Source of the DNA: Halomontanus rarus
Lineage (GTDB): Archaea > Halobacteriota > Halobacteria > Halobacteriales > Natrialbaceae
NCBI RefSeq assembly: GCF_017357405.1
Contig: NZ_CP071597.1
Span: 372,001 to 436,000 of the forward strand
Direction: 5' to 3'
DNA: 64,000 nt
Positions 53,402 through 62,471 of this stretch are shown piece after piece; position 1 is the first letter of the stretch, and the number at the start of each line of letters is the position of its first letter. The notes under the pieces were generated by a model that saw nothing but the letters and a program-made list of their open reading frames with translations, was not told the DNA's origin and ran no database searches. The translations under genes were made by a program, and so were the position numbers.

Positions 53402-56400
53402 ATGGTAAACGGTCTCGATATCGGAACGGGGGCTCTCCGATCGGCACGGGACGCCCTCGACGGCCCGACCGTCGACGCGGAACCGCCGGTCGTGCTTCCC
53501 GCCGACGACGAACGCTTCGAGCGAGCCGGAGTCACAGCGGACGACGTTCTGACGGTCAGCGTCGACGGCGACACGACGTACGTGCTCGGCAGCGACGCGG
53601 CCGACATCGCAGCCGAAAGTGACGCCACCGACGACCTCGAGTCGCTGTTCTCCTCGGGCGTGCTGACCGTCGGCGAACACGCCGAACCGGCGCTCGAGGC
53701 GCTCGTCGAGCGGGTTCTCGCGGACGGGATAGGCGAGCGCTGTTGCTACACGACGCCGGGAGCGCTCGTCGACGCGGACGAACCGGTCGACGTCCACCGA
53801 GACGCGCTCGAGACGATTCTGGACGGGCTGGGATACGATTCGACCCCGGTGAGCAAGGGATTCGCGGTGATCTACGACCAGCTCGCCGAGGATAACTTCA
53901 CCGGGCTGGGCGTCTGTATCGAATCGCAGACCACGACCGTCTCGCTGGCCTACTACGGCGTTCCGGTGATGGCCTTCTCGCTGGCGAAAGGGAGCGACTG
54001 GCTCGTCGAAACGGCGGCCGCCGAATCCGACCACGACCGAGAGGAAGTCGCGGCGGTCCTCGAGGACTTCGCCCTCGATCCGGAGGCCGCGACCGGCGGG
54101 ATCGAAAGCGCGCTCGCACAGGCTCACGACACCCTCGCGGGAGCGCTGATCGACTCGATCCGCGAGCAGGCCGACGAGAGCGAGTTACAACAGGGGATCG
54201 CCGTTCCGGTCGCGGTCGCCGGCGACGAGGCCGTCGAGGGCGTCGAATTCCTCTTCGGCGGACGGTTCGACGCCGCCGACCTGCCGTTTTCGATCCGCGG
54301 CGTTCGTCTCGCGGACGACCCCGCCAACAGCGCGGCCAGAGGCGCCCTCGCCGCCGCAGAGGACGACGTCGACGCCTACGAGACGGTCACCTGGTCGGGT
54401 TCTGATTCGGACTCGCACTCGAACTCGAACTCGAGTTCTCCGCTGGGATCGGGGATGGGTTCGGAGACGGGATTGAATCTCGACGGCCACGACCAACCCC
54501 CCGATTCCGCGCTCGCCTTCGACGAGGGTGAACTCGACGACGGGTCCACGGCAGGAGCCGACGACGCGGTCAACCAGCTGTTCGACCGACTGGCCAACCG
54601 CGACGAGGAGATCGAGACCGTCACCGAGGAGGTCGAGGACCTCTTCGAGAACCTCGAGTCCATCGAGGAACAGACCGCCTCGGTCGACGAAGTCGCGAGC
54701 ATCGACGAGCGCCTCGAGGCGTTCGACGCGGAACTCGAGGCCCTCGAGGCGGAGACGAACGCCCGCGCGACGACCGACGAGGTCGCCGACGTCGAGGCGG
54801 AACTCGATACCCTCGAGTCGTCGGTGACCGACCTCGAAGCCGGTCTCGACGGGCTCGACGACGAACTCGGGGCCCTCGCGGAGACGACGGCGGACGAACG
54901 CGACGGTCTGGCGGCCGGAATCGAGACGCTCGAGGACGATCTCGAAGGCGTCACCGAGCGAACCGGCGTCCTCGACGACCGTCTCGACGGACTTCGATCG
55001 GAGTTGCAGGAACTCGCCGACGAGAGTGCGACCGGCAGTGAGTTGGCCGACGTACGTTCGGATCTCGCTGCTGTCGAAGCTGACGTGATGGTCTTAGAGG
55101 AGGTCGTCAATTCGATCGACGGTCGCGTCGAAGATCTGGACGACGACCTCGAGGACCTCGACGAGGATACCGACGCTCGGATCGACGATCACGTCGAGAA
55201 GACTGAGACACGATTCGAGGAACACGAAGCCGAGATCGACGACCGGTTCGACGAACACGTCGAAGCGACCGAGAGCCACCTCGAGGAGGTCGAAGCCGAC
55301 GTCGACGGCCGTCTCGAGTCGGTTACCGACGATCTCACGGGACTCCGAGAGACCGTGTCGACGCTCGAGTCGGAGGGGGCGACGGTCGAGGAACTCGACG
55401 CCCTCGAGTCCGAACTGGAGGATCTCGAGCACACCGCGACGACGCTCGAGGACTTCCTCGAAACCCTCGAAACCGACCTCGAGACTCTCGACGACGAGGC
55501 CGCCGAGGAAACGGTGGTCGCCGACCTCGAGGAGACGACGGCGACGCTCGATGACGCGCTCTCGGAACTCGAGGAGACGGTCGCGTCGCTCGAAGCCGAC
55601 GCCGCCGATGCCGAGACCGTCTCCGAACTCTCCGCGACGCTCGAAACCGTCGACGACGACGTCGAGGCACTCGAGGGGTCGATCGACGAGTTGACCGCGG
55701 ACCACGACGGCCTCGCGGACGAGCTCACCGGCGTCACCGACCGTCTCGAGTCGGTCGAGAGCGACGTCGACGACGCGGCGATGGACGAACGCGTCGAGAC
55801 GGTCGCCACGGACGTCGAGGAACTGGAAGTCGACCTCGAGGCTCTCGACGGTCACGTCGACGACCTCGAGGAGACGGTCGTCGCGACCGAACGCGAGGCC
55901 GCGACCGAGTCGGCCGTCGACGACCTCCGGGACGAACTGGCCGACCTCGAAGCGGCACTCGAGACCGTCGACGAGGAGTACGAACAGCTCTCGGAGACGG
56001 TCAGCGAGGGCGAAGACGCCCTCGAGTCGCGAGTCGACGGACTCGACGAGGAACTCGGCGACGTCACGGGCGACCTCGAGAGGGTACGTGAAATCGCCGA
56101 GGAAGCGACCGAGAGCGACCCGGCCGTCGACGAAGACGCCTTCGAGGCCCTCGAGGCGGACCTCGAGACCGTCGACGACCAACTCACGGGTCTGCAGGAG
56201 GCCGTCGACGAGCTGGAAGCGAACGTGGAGGAGACGGCCGACGCGGACGCCGTCGAGACGATCGAGTCCACGGCAGCGGACGTCGAGGAGACGCTCGAGG
56301 ATCTCGACAACCGGATCGACGCGGTCGACGACCGGGCCGTGAGCGAGGACGAACTCGAGGAGCTGACGTCGGCGAACGACGACTCGCTGTCCGAAATCGG

Positions 56401-57064
56401 TGACTCGGTGGCAGATCTCGAGGAGCGCCTCGACGACCTCGACGGAACGGTCGATCGGATGGATTCGGAGACGGGCGACGCGGACGCCGACGACGGTACT
56501 GACACCGCCACTGACGAACTCGCGGACGCGGTCGCGGACCTCGAGGCGGAACTCGCGGACCTTCAGGCAGCCGGCGGCGACGCCGCCGACGCCGAGGCGC
56601 TCGCCGACCTCGAGGCGGACGTCGATCGGCTCGATGCACAGACGACGGACGTAGAGGAGATGCTCTCGAACGTCCGAGACGACCTGGAGACGGTCGTCGA
56701 CAGCGATTCGGACGTGGTCCTCGAAAGTGACCTCGAGACGGTCGAAGAGCGCGTCTCCTCGCTCGACGAGCAGCTCGACGGCATCGTCGACGATCTCGAG
56801 GCGGTGCGTACGGATTCGGGCTCGGATGTGGACTCGGACTCGACGGTCGATACCGACGAGATCGCGACACTCCGCGAGGACCTCGAGGCGGTCCGATCCG
56901 ACCAGGAACCGAGCGTTACGACGCCGGTACTCGCCGGCGGCGGCGGGGCCGGGATCGTCGCCGGGGGCGTGTTCGCAGTCAGCGGCGAGGCCTCGCTCGG
57001 GTTCGTCGCGGTGATTCTCGGCGTCGGGTTGCTGGTCGCTGCGGTTGTCTCGGCACAGGCGTAG
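53402..57064 (+). CDS. Actin/MreB-like ATPase domain fused to a very long coiled coil and C-terminal membrane helices
   Basis: 1220 residues from ATG 53402. Residues ~1-325 read like an actin/MreB/FtsA-type ATPase: phosphate-1 'LDIGTG' (5-10), a 'CCYTTPG' segment near 114, the connecting helix 'DALETILDGLGYDSTPVSKG', phosphate-2-like 'VCIESQTTTVSLAYYGVPV' (171-189), and 'VAVAGDEAVEGVEFLFGG' near 270-288 as the adenosine motif. A Ser/Asp/Asn linker coded by TCGNAC hexamers (~332-365) follows. Residues ~388-1160 are almost unbroken Leu/Glu/Asp heptads, a coiled coil of over 750 residues. Two hydrophobic segments (~1177-1218) end the protein. The fusion is not a standard family I know; it could be a membrane-bound filament or scaffold, or an SMC-like tether. 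Confidence 0.75.
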   Translation: MVNGLDIGTGALRSARDALDGPTVDAEPPVVLPADDERFERAGVTADDVLTVSVDGDTTYVLGSDAADIAAESDATDDLESLFSSGVLTVGEHAEPALEALVERVLADGIGERCCYTTPGALVDADEPVDVHRDALETILDGLGYDSTPVSKGFAVIYDQLAEDNFTGLGVCIESQTTTVSLAYYGVPVMAFSLAKGSDWLVETAAAESDHDREEVAAVLEDFALDPEAATGGIESALAQAHDTLAGALIDSIREQADESELQQGIAVPVAVAGDEAVEGVEFLFGGRFDAADLPFSIRGVRLADDPANSAARGALAAAEDDVDAYETVTWSGSDSDSHSNSNSSSPLGSGMGSETGLNLDGHDQPPDSALAFDEGELDDGSTAGADDAVNQLFDRLANRDEEIETVTEEVEDLFENLESIEEQTASVDEVASIDERLEAFDAELEALEAETNARATTDEVADVEAELDTLESSVTDLEAGLDGLDDELGALAETTADERDGLAAGIETLEDDLEGVTERTGVLDDRLDGLRSELQELADESATGSELADVRSDLAAVEADVMVLEEVVNSIDGRVEDLDDDLEDLDEDTDARIDDHVEKTETRFEEHEAEIDDRFDEHVEATESHLEEVEADVDGRLESVTDDLTGLRETVSTLESEGATVEELDALESELEDLEHTATTLEDFLETLETDLETLDDEAAEETVVADLEETTATLDDALSELEETVASLEADAADAETVSELSATLETVDDDVEALEGSIDELTADHDGLADELTGVTDRLESVESDVDDAAMDERVETVATDVEELEVDLEALDGHVDDLEETVVATEREAATESAVDDLRDELADLEAALETVDEEYEQLSETVSEGEDALESRVDGLDEELGDVTGDLERVREIAEEATESDPAVDEDAFEALEADLETVDDQLTGLQEAVDELEANVEETADADAVETIESTAADVEETLEDLDNRIDAVDDRAVSEDELEELTSANDDSLSEIGDSVADLEERLDDLDGTVDRMDSETGDADADDGTDTATDELADAVADLEAELADLQAAGGDAADAEALADLEADVDRLDAQTTDVEEMLSNVRDDLETVVDSDSDVVLESDLETVEERVSSLDEQLDGIVDDLEAVRTDSGSDVDSDSTVDTDEIATLREDLEAVRSDQEPSVTTPVLAGGGGAGIVAGGVFAVSGEASLGFVAVILGVGLLVAAVVSAQA
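54404..54445 (+). repeat. Imperfect hexamer array coding the Ser/Asp/Asn linker
   Basis: Units TCGGAC, TCGCAC, TCGAAC, TCGAAC and TCGAGT run in register and separate the ATPase-like domain from the coiled coil. Confidence 0.6.
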
Positions 57065-57240
57065 CGGGCAGCGTCTTTCGTCCGATTCGCGACCTCGCGA
57101 CCCCCCCCCTCTCGAACTCGATATTTGTCGCTCGACGTCGCGATTCGCCAACGAACGTCCCTCGAACGTTCACAGCCGGCGTGAAAAAACAGGATCGGGA
57201 CTGGTACAGGTAGCCGAACTGTGTCCCTCGGGCGCTGCGA

Positions 57241-58584
57241 TTAGTCGCTTCCCCGTACCGATCGGTTCGGCTCGAGGACCAACAGGACGGCGCTCAGCGT
57301 CGTGGCGACGGCGATCGAGAGGGTGAGCAACCAGAACGCGGGTCGGAAACCGACCGTCTCCGAGAGGTAGCCGACGACCGCCGGCGAAACCGCTCCCGCA
57401 CCCATCAGCAGGGTGCGAACGATACCGAGGCTCCCGCCCGCGATCGACGGCGGGAGGACCGACATGAGATAGGAGCCGCGGACGGGTCGAAACCCGTGCG
57501 AGCCGATTCCGACGGCGACGACCGTCGCCCCGAGAACGAGCGGACCGCCGGTTCCGGTCAGGAGGACGAACGCGGCCAGCGACACCGTCGCCAGCCCCTG
57601 CGTGACCACGATGACCGGCAACGTCCCGATACGGTCGCTGATCTCGCCGGTGACGAGTTGCACGAGGCTCAGCGCGAACAGCACGCTGTAGAGGAGACTG
57701 GCAGTTGTTCCGTCGAGCCCCGCCTCCTGAGTGAGGTACAGCGGAAAGAACGCGACGACGCCGTTGTACGTGAACGAAAACAGGATCGTGACGACGACGA
57801 AAACCGAGAACCGCCACTCTCCGAACAACTCGAGGTATTGCCGTATGCCGACCGATCCGTTTCCGTCGGCGGGTTCGTCGTCGTCGCTTTCGGATGCGGT
57901 CCCACCGCCGGTTTCGGCCTCGGTCCTCGTTTCAGACTGGGTTTCGGTCCCGGATGCAATGTCCGTCTCGGCAACCGCACCCGTCTCGCCGGGAAGCCGC
58001 TTCGGAACCTGTATGGCGAACGACCCGGCCAGTACGATCCCGACGAGTCCCGCGGCGAAGAACAGCGTCCGCCACCCCGGATCGAACAACAGGGGCACGC
58101 TCGCGACCGCGAGGACTGCCGCCGGTGCGGCCACACCGCCGAAGGTGCCGACGGTATCGAGCACACCGAGCGCTCGCCCCGTTCGGGCCGGATAGGTCCG
58201 GGAGAGCAGGCGGATCGCGACCGTCTTGTGCGCGCCCGTCCCGGCACCCATCAGCATCATCGCACCGACGAGCGCCAGAAACGGCGGCTCGAGGACGACG
58301 GCGAGCGCCCCGGCCGCGGCCAGCAGTGCGCCGGTGGTGATCACGACCACGGAACCGAGACGATCGGCGAGCAGTCCGGAGGGAAACTGCATGAGCGCGT
58401 AGACGAGCATGAACCCGGTGAACGCGGTTCCGATGACGGTGTTCGAAACCCCGTAGAAGGCCTGTAACGGCTCGAACAGCGGCGGAAACGCGTACCGGAG
58501 GAACTTCGCGAGAAACCAGATCAACGCCGTCAGAGCGAGCGCGTCGAAACGGGCGAGACCGCGAAGCGTCGAAATGGTCGACAT
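57241..58584 (-). CDS. Major facilitator superfamily transporter
   Basis: 447 residues, about twelve helices, starting MSTISTLRGLARFD at 58584. 'GLLADRLGSVVVI' between helices 2 and 3 is the MFS motif A, repeated as 'GEISDRIGTLPVIV' in the second half. The central cytoplasmic loop (~195-235) is a Thr/Glu/Ser tail-like insertion coded by hexamer repeats. Substrate cannot be predicted. It is convergent with the coiled-coil gene. Confidence 0.87.
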   Translation of the reverse strand: MSTISTLRGLARFDALALTALIWFLAKFLRYAFPPLFEPLQAFYGVSNTVIGTAFTGFMLVYALMQFPSGLLADRLGSVVVITTGALLAAAGALAVVLEPPFLALVGAMMLMGAGTGAHKTVAIRLLSRTYPARTGRALGVLDTVGTFGGVAAPAAVLAVASVPLLFDPGWRTLFFAAGLVGIVLAGSFAIQVPKRLPGETGAVAETDIASGTETQSETRTEAETGGGTASESDDDEPADGNGSVGIRQYLELFGEWRFSVFVVVTILFSFTYNGVVAFFPLYLTQEAGLDGTTASLLYSVLFALSLVQLVTGEISDRIGTLPVIVVTQGLATVSLAAFVLLTGTGGPLVLGATVVAVGIGSHGFRPVRGSYLMSVLPPSIAGGSLGIVRTLLMGAGAVSPAVVGYLSETVGFRPAFWLLTLSIAVATTLSAVLLVLEPNRSVRGSD

Positions 58585-58916
58585 CAGTGGGGGGTTTTCG
58601 TTTCGTAACAGACCACAGACGGTCGAATATCCACCGATTCGCTCGCGGCACTCGAATCGTTTCGCACCCCTTCGCGGAGTACTGTAGCAACTCCAAATAC
58701 GAGAGATGCGACCGTTACCGTCGACTCGGCTATCACCCCGACAGCGGGAGTCCGGTTCCGAGAAACACGCTCGGATAGTAACGCCGGTTTGCGTGCTGAT
58801 AGTTCCGTATTGTGCGTAAAATTTAGTAGGCTGGATTGAGAATCGTAGGGTACTCGAGGTGCGGTGCTGTCGCCGTCGGTCACCGGCGATGGTGGGGCGT
58901 CTCGCGGAGAGTACGA
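58585..58916. other. Intergenic region (332 bases), MFS gene and 58917 gene divergent
   Basis: It holds a hairpin TCCGAG-N7-CTCGGA (58757-58775) and an A/T-rich TATA candidate (gtaaaatttag, about 58815-58826) that would leave a leader of about 65 bases for the plus-strand gene. No convincing coding frame seen. Confidence 0.4.
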
Positions 58917-59687
58917 ATGAGCCAGTTAACGACACGACTCGTCAACGATACGCCGGACGCAGCGATGGTACGGGCACGCGACGGAAACGACGTCGATCAC
59001 CGCATCGCCATCGACAAGGGATCCGGCGAGGTAGCCGTCCACCAGTACAACGACTACCCCGGTGAGTTCGAAGCGTGTACATCGGAGCAACGACGCATGA
59101 TCCGGGCCGCTCGCACGAGCGCACGATACATCGTTCAGGCCGAAACCGACGCCGACGTCGTCAGGCCCACCGAACGCCCGGAGAACATCCGGAACGGGAT
59201 TCGAGTCATCGAGAGCCTCACGGAGGGCGAATTCGTCCGCTACTTCCGCGAATACTACGACGAAGTACAGGAACCGAGCGCCTCCGTTCCCGAATCCGTC
59301 ACGACGGTCACGTCGGTCCTCTACCTCGACGAGGCCAGCACGCGACTCGAGTACGTGACGGATCCGACATACGAAATCCAGACGCAATCGGGTACCCACT
59401 GGCAGTACACCAATCCCGCGGATACGATGGCCGCACCCAACCGTGATCCGGACGTCCTCTGTCGGCTCGAGCCCGGAACGCTCTCGGTCGCCTTCGGTGG
59501 CCCGTTTCGATCGTTCTTGATCGACCACCTGAAGTGCCAGATAAGAGACGTATACTGGCTTCGCGGCGAGTCAGTTCCCGAGGATTGTCGACTCGAGGGG
59601 GCGGGCAACCCCGACGTGGACCGAGTTCGAGAGGCCGCCGAACCCGAATCCGGACCCGAACCCGAACCCGGAGCCGTACGCGAGTAA
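58917..59687 (+). CDS. Haloarchaeal protein of unknown function
   Basis: 256 residues starting MSQLTTRLVNDTPD. Soluble, mixed alpha/beta; 'RIAIDKGSGEVAVHQYNDYPGEF' (two strands), 'TSEQRRMIRAARTSARYIVQAE' as a long helix, and 'EGEFVRYFREYYDEVQ'. It has a C-terminal Pro/Glu tail coded by CCCGAA hexamers (EPESGPEPEPG). No catalytic or DNA-binding motif was recognised. Confidence 0.65.
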   Translation: MSQLTTRLVNDTPDAAMVRARDGNDVDHRIAIDKGSGEVAVHQYNDYPGEFEACTSEQRRMIRAARTSARYIVQAETDADVVRPTERPENIRNGIRVIESLTEGEFVRYFREYYDEVQEPSASVPESVTTVTSVLYLDEASTRLEYVTDPTYEIQTQSGTHWQYTNPADTMAAPNRDPDVLCRLEPGTLSVAFGGPFRSFLIDHLKCQIRDVYWLRGESVPEDCRLEGAGNPDVDRVREAAEPESGPEPEPGAVRE

Positions 59688-60151
59688 GCGATCGTTCTCG
59701 ATTAGGGCCCTTTTGATTCCGTCTCCAACAGAACCGCTCGAGCTGTCTCGTTAGACCTAGCGTCAGTTCTCGGGAAGCCCGACGGGGAATCGGGTCAGAA
59801 GCGAGCGTCGACGTCGTCGCAGTCTCTCGTCGCGTTCGCGCTGACGTTCCGGCATGACGGTACTCGTGACGAATCGTTCCAATCGCTTCGAAGCAAATTT
59901 CGACGAACGGTCACTCACCGCTACACTGTCGTCGTCGTCCCCTTCAGTCGAGATTTCCGCCGCGATCGGTCTCATTCGAATATATTACGGGATAGCGTAC
60001 TCATTACATGATGATTCGATCGCCACCACAGCTTTAGAAGGGATGTCCAGATATCCAATTCTTAGTGTGGATTATACACTAGTAGTTGTTCAATGAGTTC
60101 GTGATGTATTACAGGATAACGCTTACTACTGACTCATTGTTGACTAATGCC
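59688..60151. other. A/T-rich 464-base stretch without a convincing gene
   Basis: The half nearest 60,000-60,150 is strikingly A/T-rich against its surroundings and holds several TATA-like runs (attatacacta near 60071). Short frames exist on both strands, for example an Arg-rich minus-strand frame at 59763-59975 (70 codons). None has family features. It may contain the promoter of the 60152 gene or a degraded acquisition. Confidence 0.4.
59706..59714 (+). terminator. Possible terminator after the 58917 gene
   Basis: GGGCCC followed by TTTT, about 20 bases after the stop codon; a weak but typical archaeal T-run signal. Confidence 0.3.
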
Positions 60152-60295
60152 ATGGTATACCACGACCCATACACGCCCGAGCGAAAATACTACGAGTGTC
60201 GCGACTGCGGCTATCGGACGACAGGGACGGACAAACCGGGATCGTGTCCCGAATGCGATGGGCTCGTCAAAAACATCGCAGTCCCCCAGGAGTAG
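60152..60295 (+). CDS. Rubrerythrin-like zinc-ribbon microprotein (47 aa)
   Basis: The 47-residue product starts at ATG 60152 (MVYHDPYTPERKYYECRDC). Cys pairs C16-x2-C19 and C34-x2-C37 ('CRDCGYRTT ... CPECDG') form a rubredoxin-like zinc ribbon of the kind at the end of rubrerythrins; haloarchaeal DUF7129 proteins look like this. It is preceded by an A/T-rich stretch. The longer in-frame start at 60086 lies within that stretch and is not favoured. Confidence 0.75.
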   Translation: MVYHDPYTPERKYYECRDCGYRTTGTDKPGSCPECDGLVKNIAVPQE

Positions 60296-60434
60296 CGCCG
60301 ACCGCGACATGGCGAGCGAGTAATCCCTCGTCACCGCTCTCGTCTCTTTTCGAGTCATCGATCCGCGGAGAGCGATCAGCCGTGGCCGTCGATCCGACAG
60401 GCGAAGGCGGGCCGATCCCCCGCGACCACTACGT

Positions 60435-60905
60435 TCAGAAGTCGGGGAGGTCTTCCGGCGGCTCGTACTCCGCCTCCCAGTCGACGTACTCCGATTTGAG
60501 CACCGTCGAGACGATCTGTCCGAACTCGGTGAGTTCCGCGTTGATCCCCGAGACCGTCCCCCAGGAATCGAGGTCCGGATGGTACTCTCGTTCGCGCCAG
60601 TCCTCCGGAATGCCGGGCGCGTGATAGCCGACACGGTCGGCAAAGTCGTCCCAAAAAAAGTCGAAATCCGCGAACAGGTCGAGGTCGCGGGCGATCGCGT
60701 ACGCCGCCTCGTCGAGGTCGGTGTCCGCGGCCCACTCGTCGAACGACCGCTCCCAGGCACCCTCCTCGAGGAAACCCTGGAGTTCCTCCCGGCGGTAGTC
60801 CACGTCGGCTCCGACGTCGCCCGAACCGATCGTCGCGTCCTCGTACTCGTTCGGATCGACGAACGACAGTTCCGGCGGATCGGGGGCGGTGACGTCCAGT
60901 CCCAT
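60435..60905 (-). CDS. Acidic haloarchaeal protein, unknown function
   Basis: 156 residues, very acidic and aromatic ('FADFDFFWDDFADRVGYHAPG', split by two bends). It reads as several helices with a conserved-looking 'GYHAPGIPEDWRER' segment and ends 'YEPPEDLPDF'. No motif of known function. It is divergent from the HAD phosphatase gene. Confidence 0.65.
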   Translation of the reverse strand: MGLDVTAPDPPELSFVDPNEYEDATIGSGDVGADVDYRREELQGFLEEGAWERSFDEWAADTDLDEAAYAIARDLDLFADFDFFWDDFADRVGYHAPGIPEDWREREYHPDLDSWGTVSGINAELTEFGQIVSTVLKSEYVDWEAEYEPPEDLPDF

Positions 60906-61060
60906 GCCCGGCCGTACGAGCGGGCCGCCGATAAGGATTCGCCCGCCGATCGGCAGCGGGGACGGGTAGACGGGCGCGAACTGATGGGGACTCGAACGTT
61001 CGCGCGCTCACTCCTGAGCACCCGAAAGCTCAATCTCCTCGCTCCCGTCCTCGGAGACAG

Positions 61061-61855
61061 ATGACCGACGCCTACGAGGCCGCCGTACTCGACGTCGACG
61101 GGACGATCGTTCGCTCCGACGAGCTGCTCCCCGGCGCGATCGACGGCTTGCGCGCGCTCGAGAAGGCCGACATCGACCGCGTGCTCTTCTCGAACAACCC
61201 GACGCGCGGCGGGGCCCACTACCGCGACAGCCTCGCGGTTCACGACCTCGAGGTCGATCCCGAGGACGTGCTCACCTCGGCGACGGTGACCGCGGAGTAC
61301 CTCGCGGCCAACCACGCCGGCGAGACGGTGTACCTCGTCGGGGAGGAGCGGCTATGGTCGATTCTCGAATCGGCCGGCTTCGAACTGACGACGGAACCGA
61401 CCGCGGCGGACCTCGTCGTCGGCTCGATCGACCGGGCGTTCACATACGAGAAACTCCAGGGTGCGCTGGACGCGTTAGCGCGTGACGTCCCGTTCTACGG
61501 GACCGACCCGGACGTGACGATTCCGGCCGAGGGCGGCGTGATTCCCGGCTCCGGTGCCGTGCTCGCCGCGATGGAAGCGGTCGCGGGACGCGAGCCGGAC
61601 GCGATTCTCGGGAAACCCTCCGACGTCGCCGCGGCGGCGGCGATGGCGAAACTCGAGGCTCCGCCCGAAAAGACGCTCGTCGTCGGCGACCGGCTCGATA
61701 CCGACATCGAACTCGGGATTCGAGCGGGAATGACGACCGCCGTCGTCCTGACCGGCGTGACGACCCGAGCCGACCTCGAGTCGTCGACTGTCGAACCCGA
61801 CTACGTCCTCGAGTCGTTGGGAGAGGTCGGACGAGTGCTCGAGGATGGGGAGTAA
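61061..61855 (+). CDS. HAD-IIA family phosphatase (NagD-like)
   Basis: 264 residues. Motif I 'VLDVDGTIVRSDELLPGA', the IIA motif 'LFSNNPTRGG', then 'LGKPSDVAAAAAMAKL' and 'LVVGDRLDTDIELGIRAGM' give the full HAD catalytic set with the C2a cap. Likely substrates are small sugar or nucleotide phosphates (4-nitrophenylphosphatase, NagD, phosphoglycolate phosphatase relatives); the exact one is open. Confidence 0.9.
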   Translation: MTDAYEAAVLDVDGTIVRSDELLPGAIDGLRALEKADIDRVLFSNNPTRGGAHYRDSLAVHDLEVDPEDVLTSATVTAEYLAANHAGETVYLVGEERLWSILESAGFELTTEPTAADLVVGSIDRAFTYEKLQGALDALARDVPFYGTDPDVTIPAEGGVIPGSGAVLAAMEAVAGREPDAILGKPSDVAAAAAMAKLEAPPEKTLVVGDRLDTDIELGIRAGMTTAVVLTGVTTRADLESSTVEPDYVLESLGEVGRVLEDGE

Positions 61856-62008
61856 CGGGAGTGAGACGCGCCACGGCCGAGAGTGGAGCACGGCCGCCTC
61901 CCCGATGGCGCCCGTGGGCGTCTCGACGAGATCGCGCCGAACGAACGCGGCGAGCGGGCCGATCGGGGTTCCGCTCTCGTTCTCGCTCTCACTCTCGCTC
62001 TCACCGTG

Positions 62009-62362
62009 TCACTCGAGGAGCCGCGAGAAGACGTCATTCCAGACGACGTAGGCGATCGTCCCGAGGGCGGAACCGATGGCAATGTTGTAGTTGGCGACGT
62101 CGTCATCCGGGAGCAGTCGGCGGGCGACGAGCGCGTGGACGCCGTAGTACGTGAACCGTCGCCTCTTTCGATTCCGGATTCCCAGCGCATCCCGATCGTA
62201 CAGCACCCGCGAACACACCGTACTCGTCACGCCGGCGAGGAGCCAGCGCGGCGAGAGCGTCGACGATTCGTCGCTCGTCTGTCGCCAGAGGTACGAGACC
62301 GAGGCGATCGTGAGAACGCTCGAGAGCAGGTCGAGCGCGGTTCGCGACCAGTGGCGTTCCAT
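62009..62362 (-). CDS. Small membrane protein, unknown function
   Basis: 117 residues with two or three hydrophobic segments ('LLSSVLTIASVSYLW', 'SPRWLLAGVTSTVCSRVLY', 'NIAIGSALGTIAYVVW') separated by basic loops. No family recognised. It lies between convergent and divergent neighbours with its own promoter region. Confidence 0.65.
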   Translation of the reverse strand: MERHWSRTALDLLSSVLTIASVSYLWRQTSDESSTLSPRWLLAGVTSTVCSRVLYDRDALGIRNRKRRRFTYYGVHALVARRLLPDDDVANYNIAIGSALGTIAYVVWNDVFSRLLE

Positions 62363-62471
62363 ATCTTCCTGTCCTCGGCCGATCCCATAATTATTGTCTT
62401 CCCAACCAATCTGTGCTACTGCATCCCACAGTACCCGGAGTTACTTGGGGATGCCGCCAGTTTCGCTCCCT

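Noticed and set aside
55094..57151. 685-codon minus-strand frame opposite the coiled-coil gene
   Set aside because: Complement of Leu/Glu/Asp heptads reads as Val/Arg/Leu-rich pseudo-protein; the plus-strand frame has clear domain structure and an actin-like N-terminus.
59854..60096. 80-codon plus-strand frame in the A/T-rich patch
   Set aside because: Ser/Thr-rich product without acidity or motif; overlaps promoter-like runs and is not in frame with the 60152 gene.
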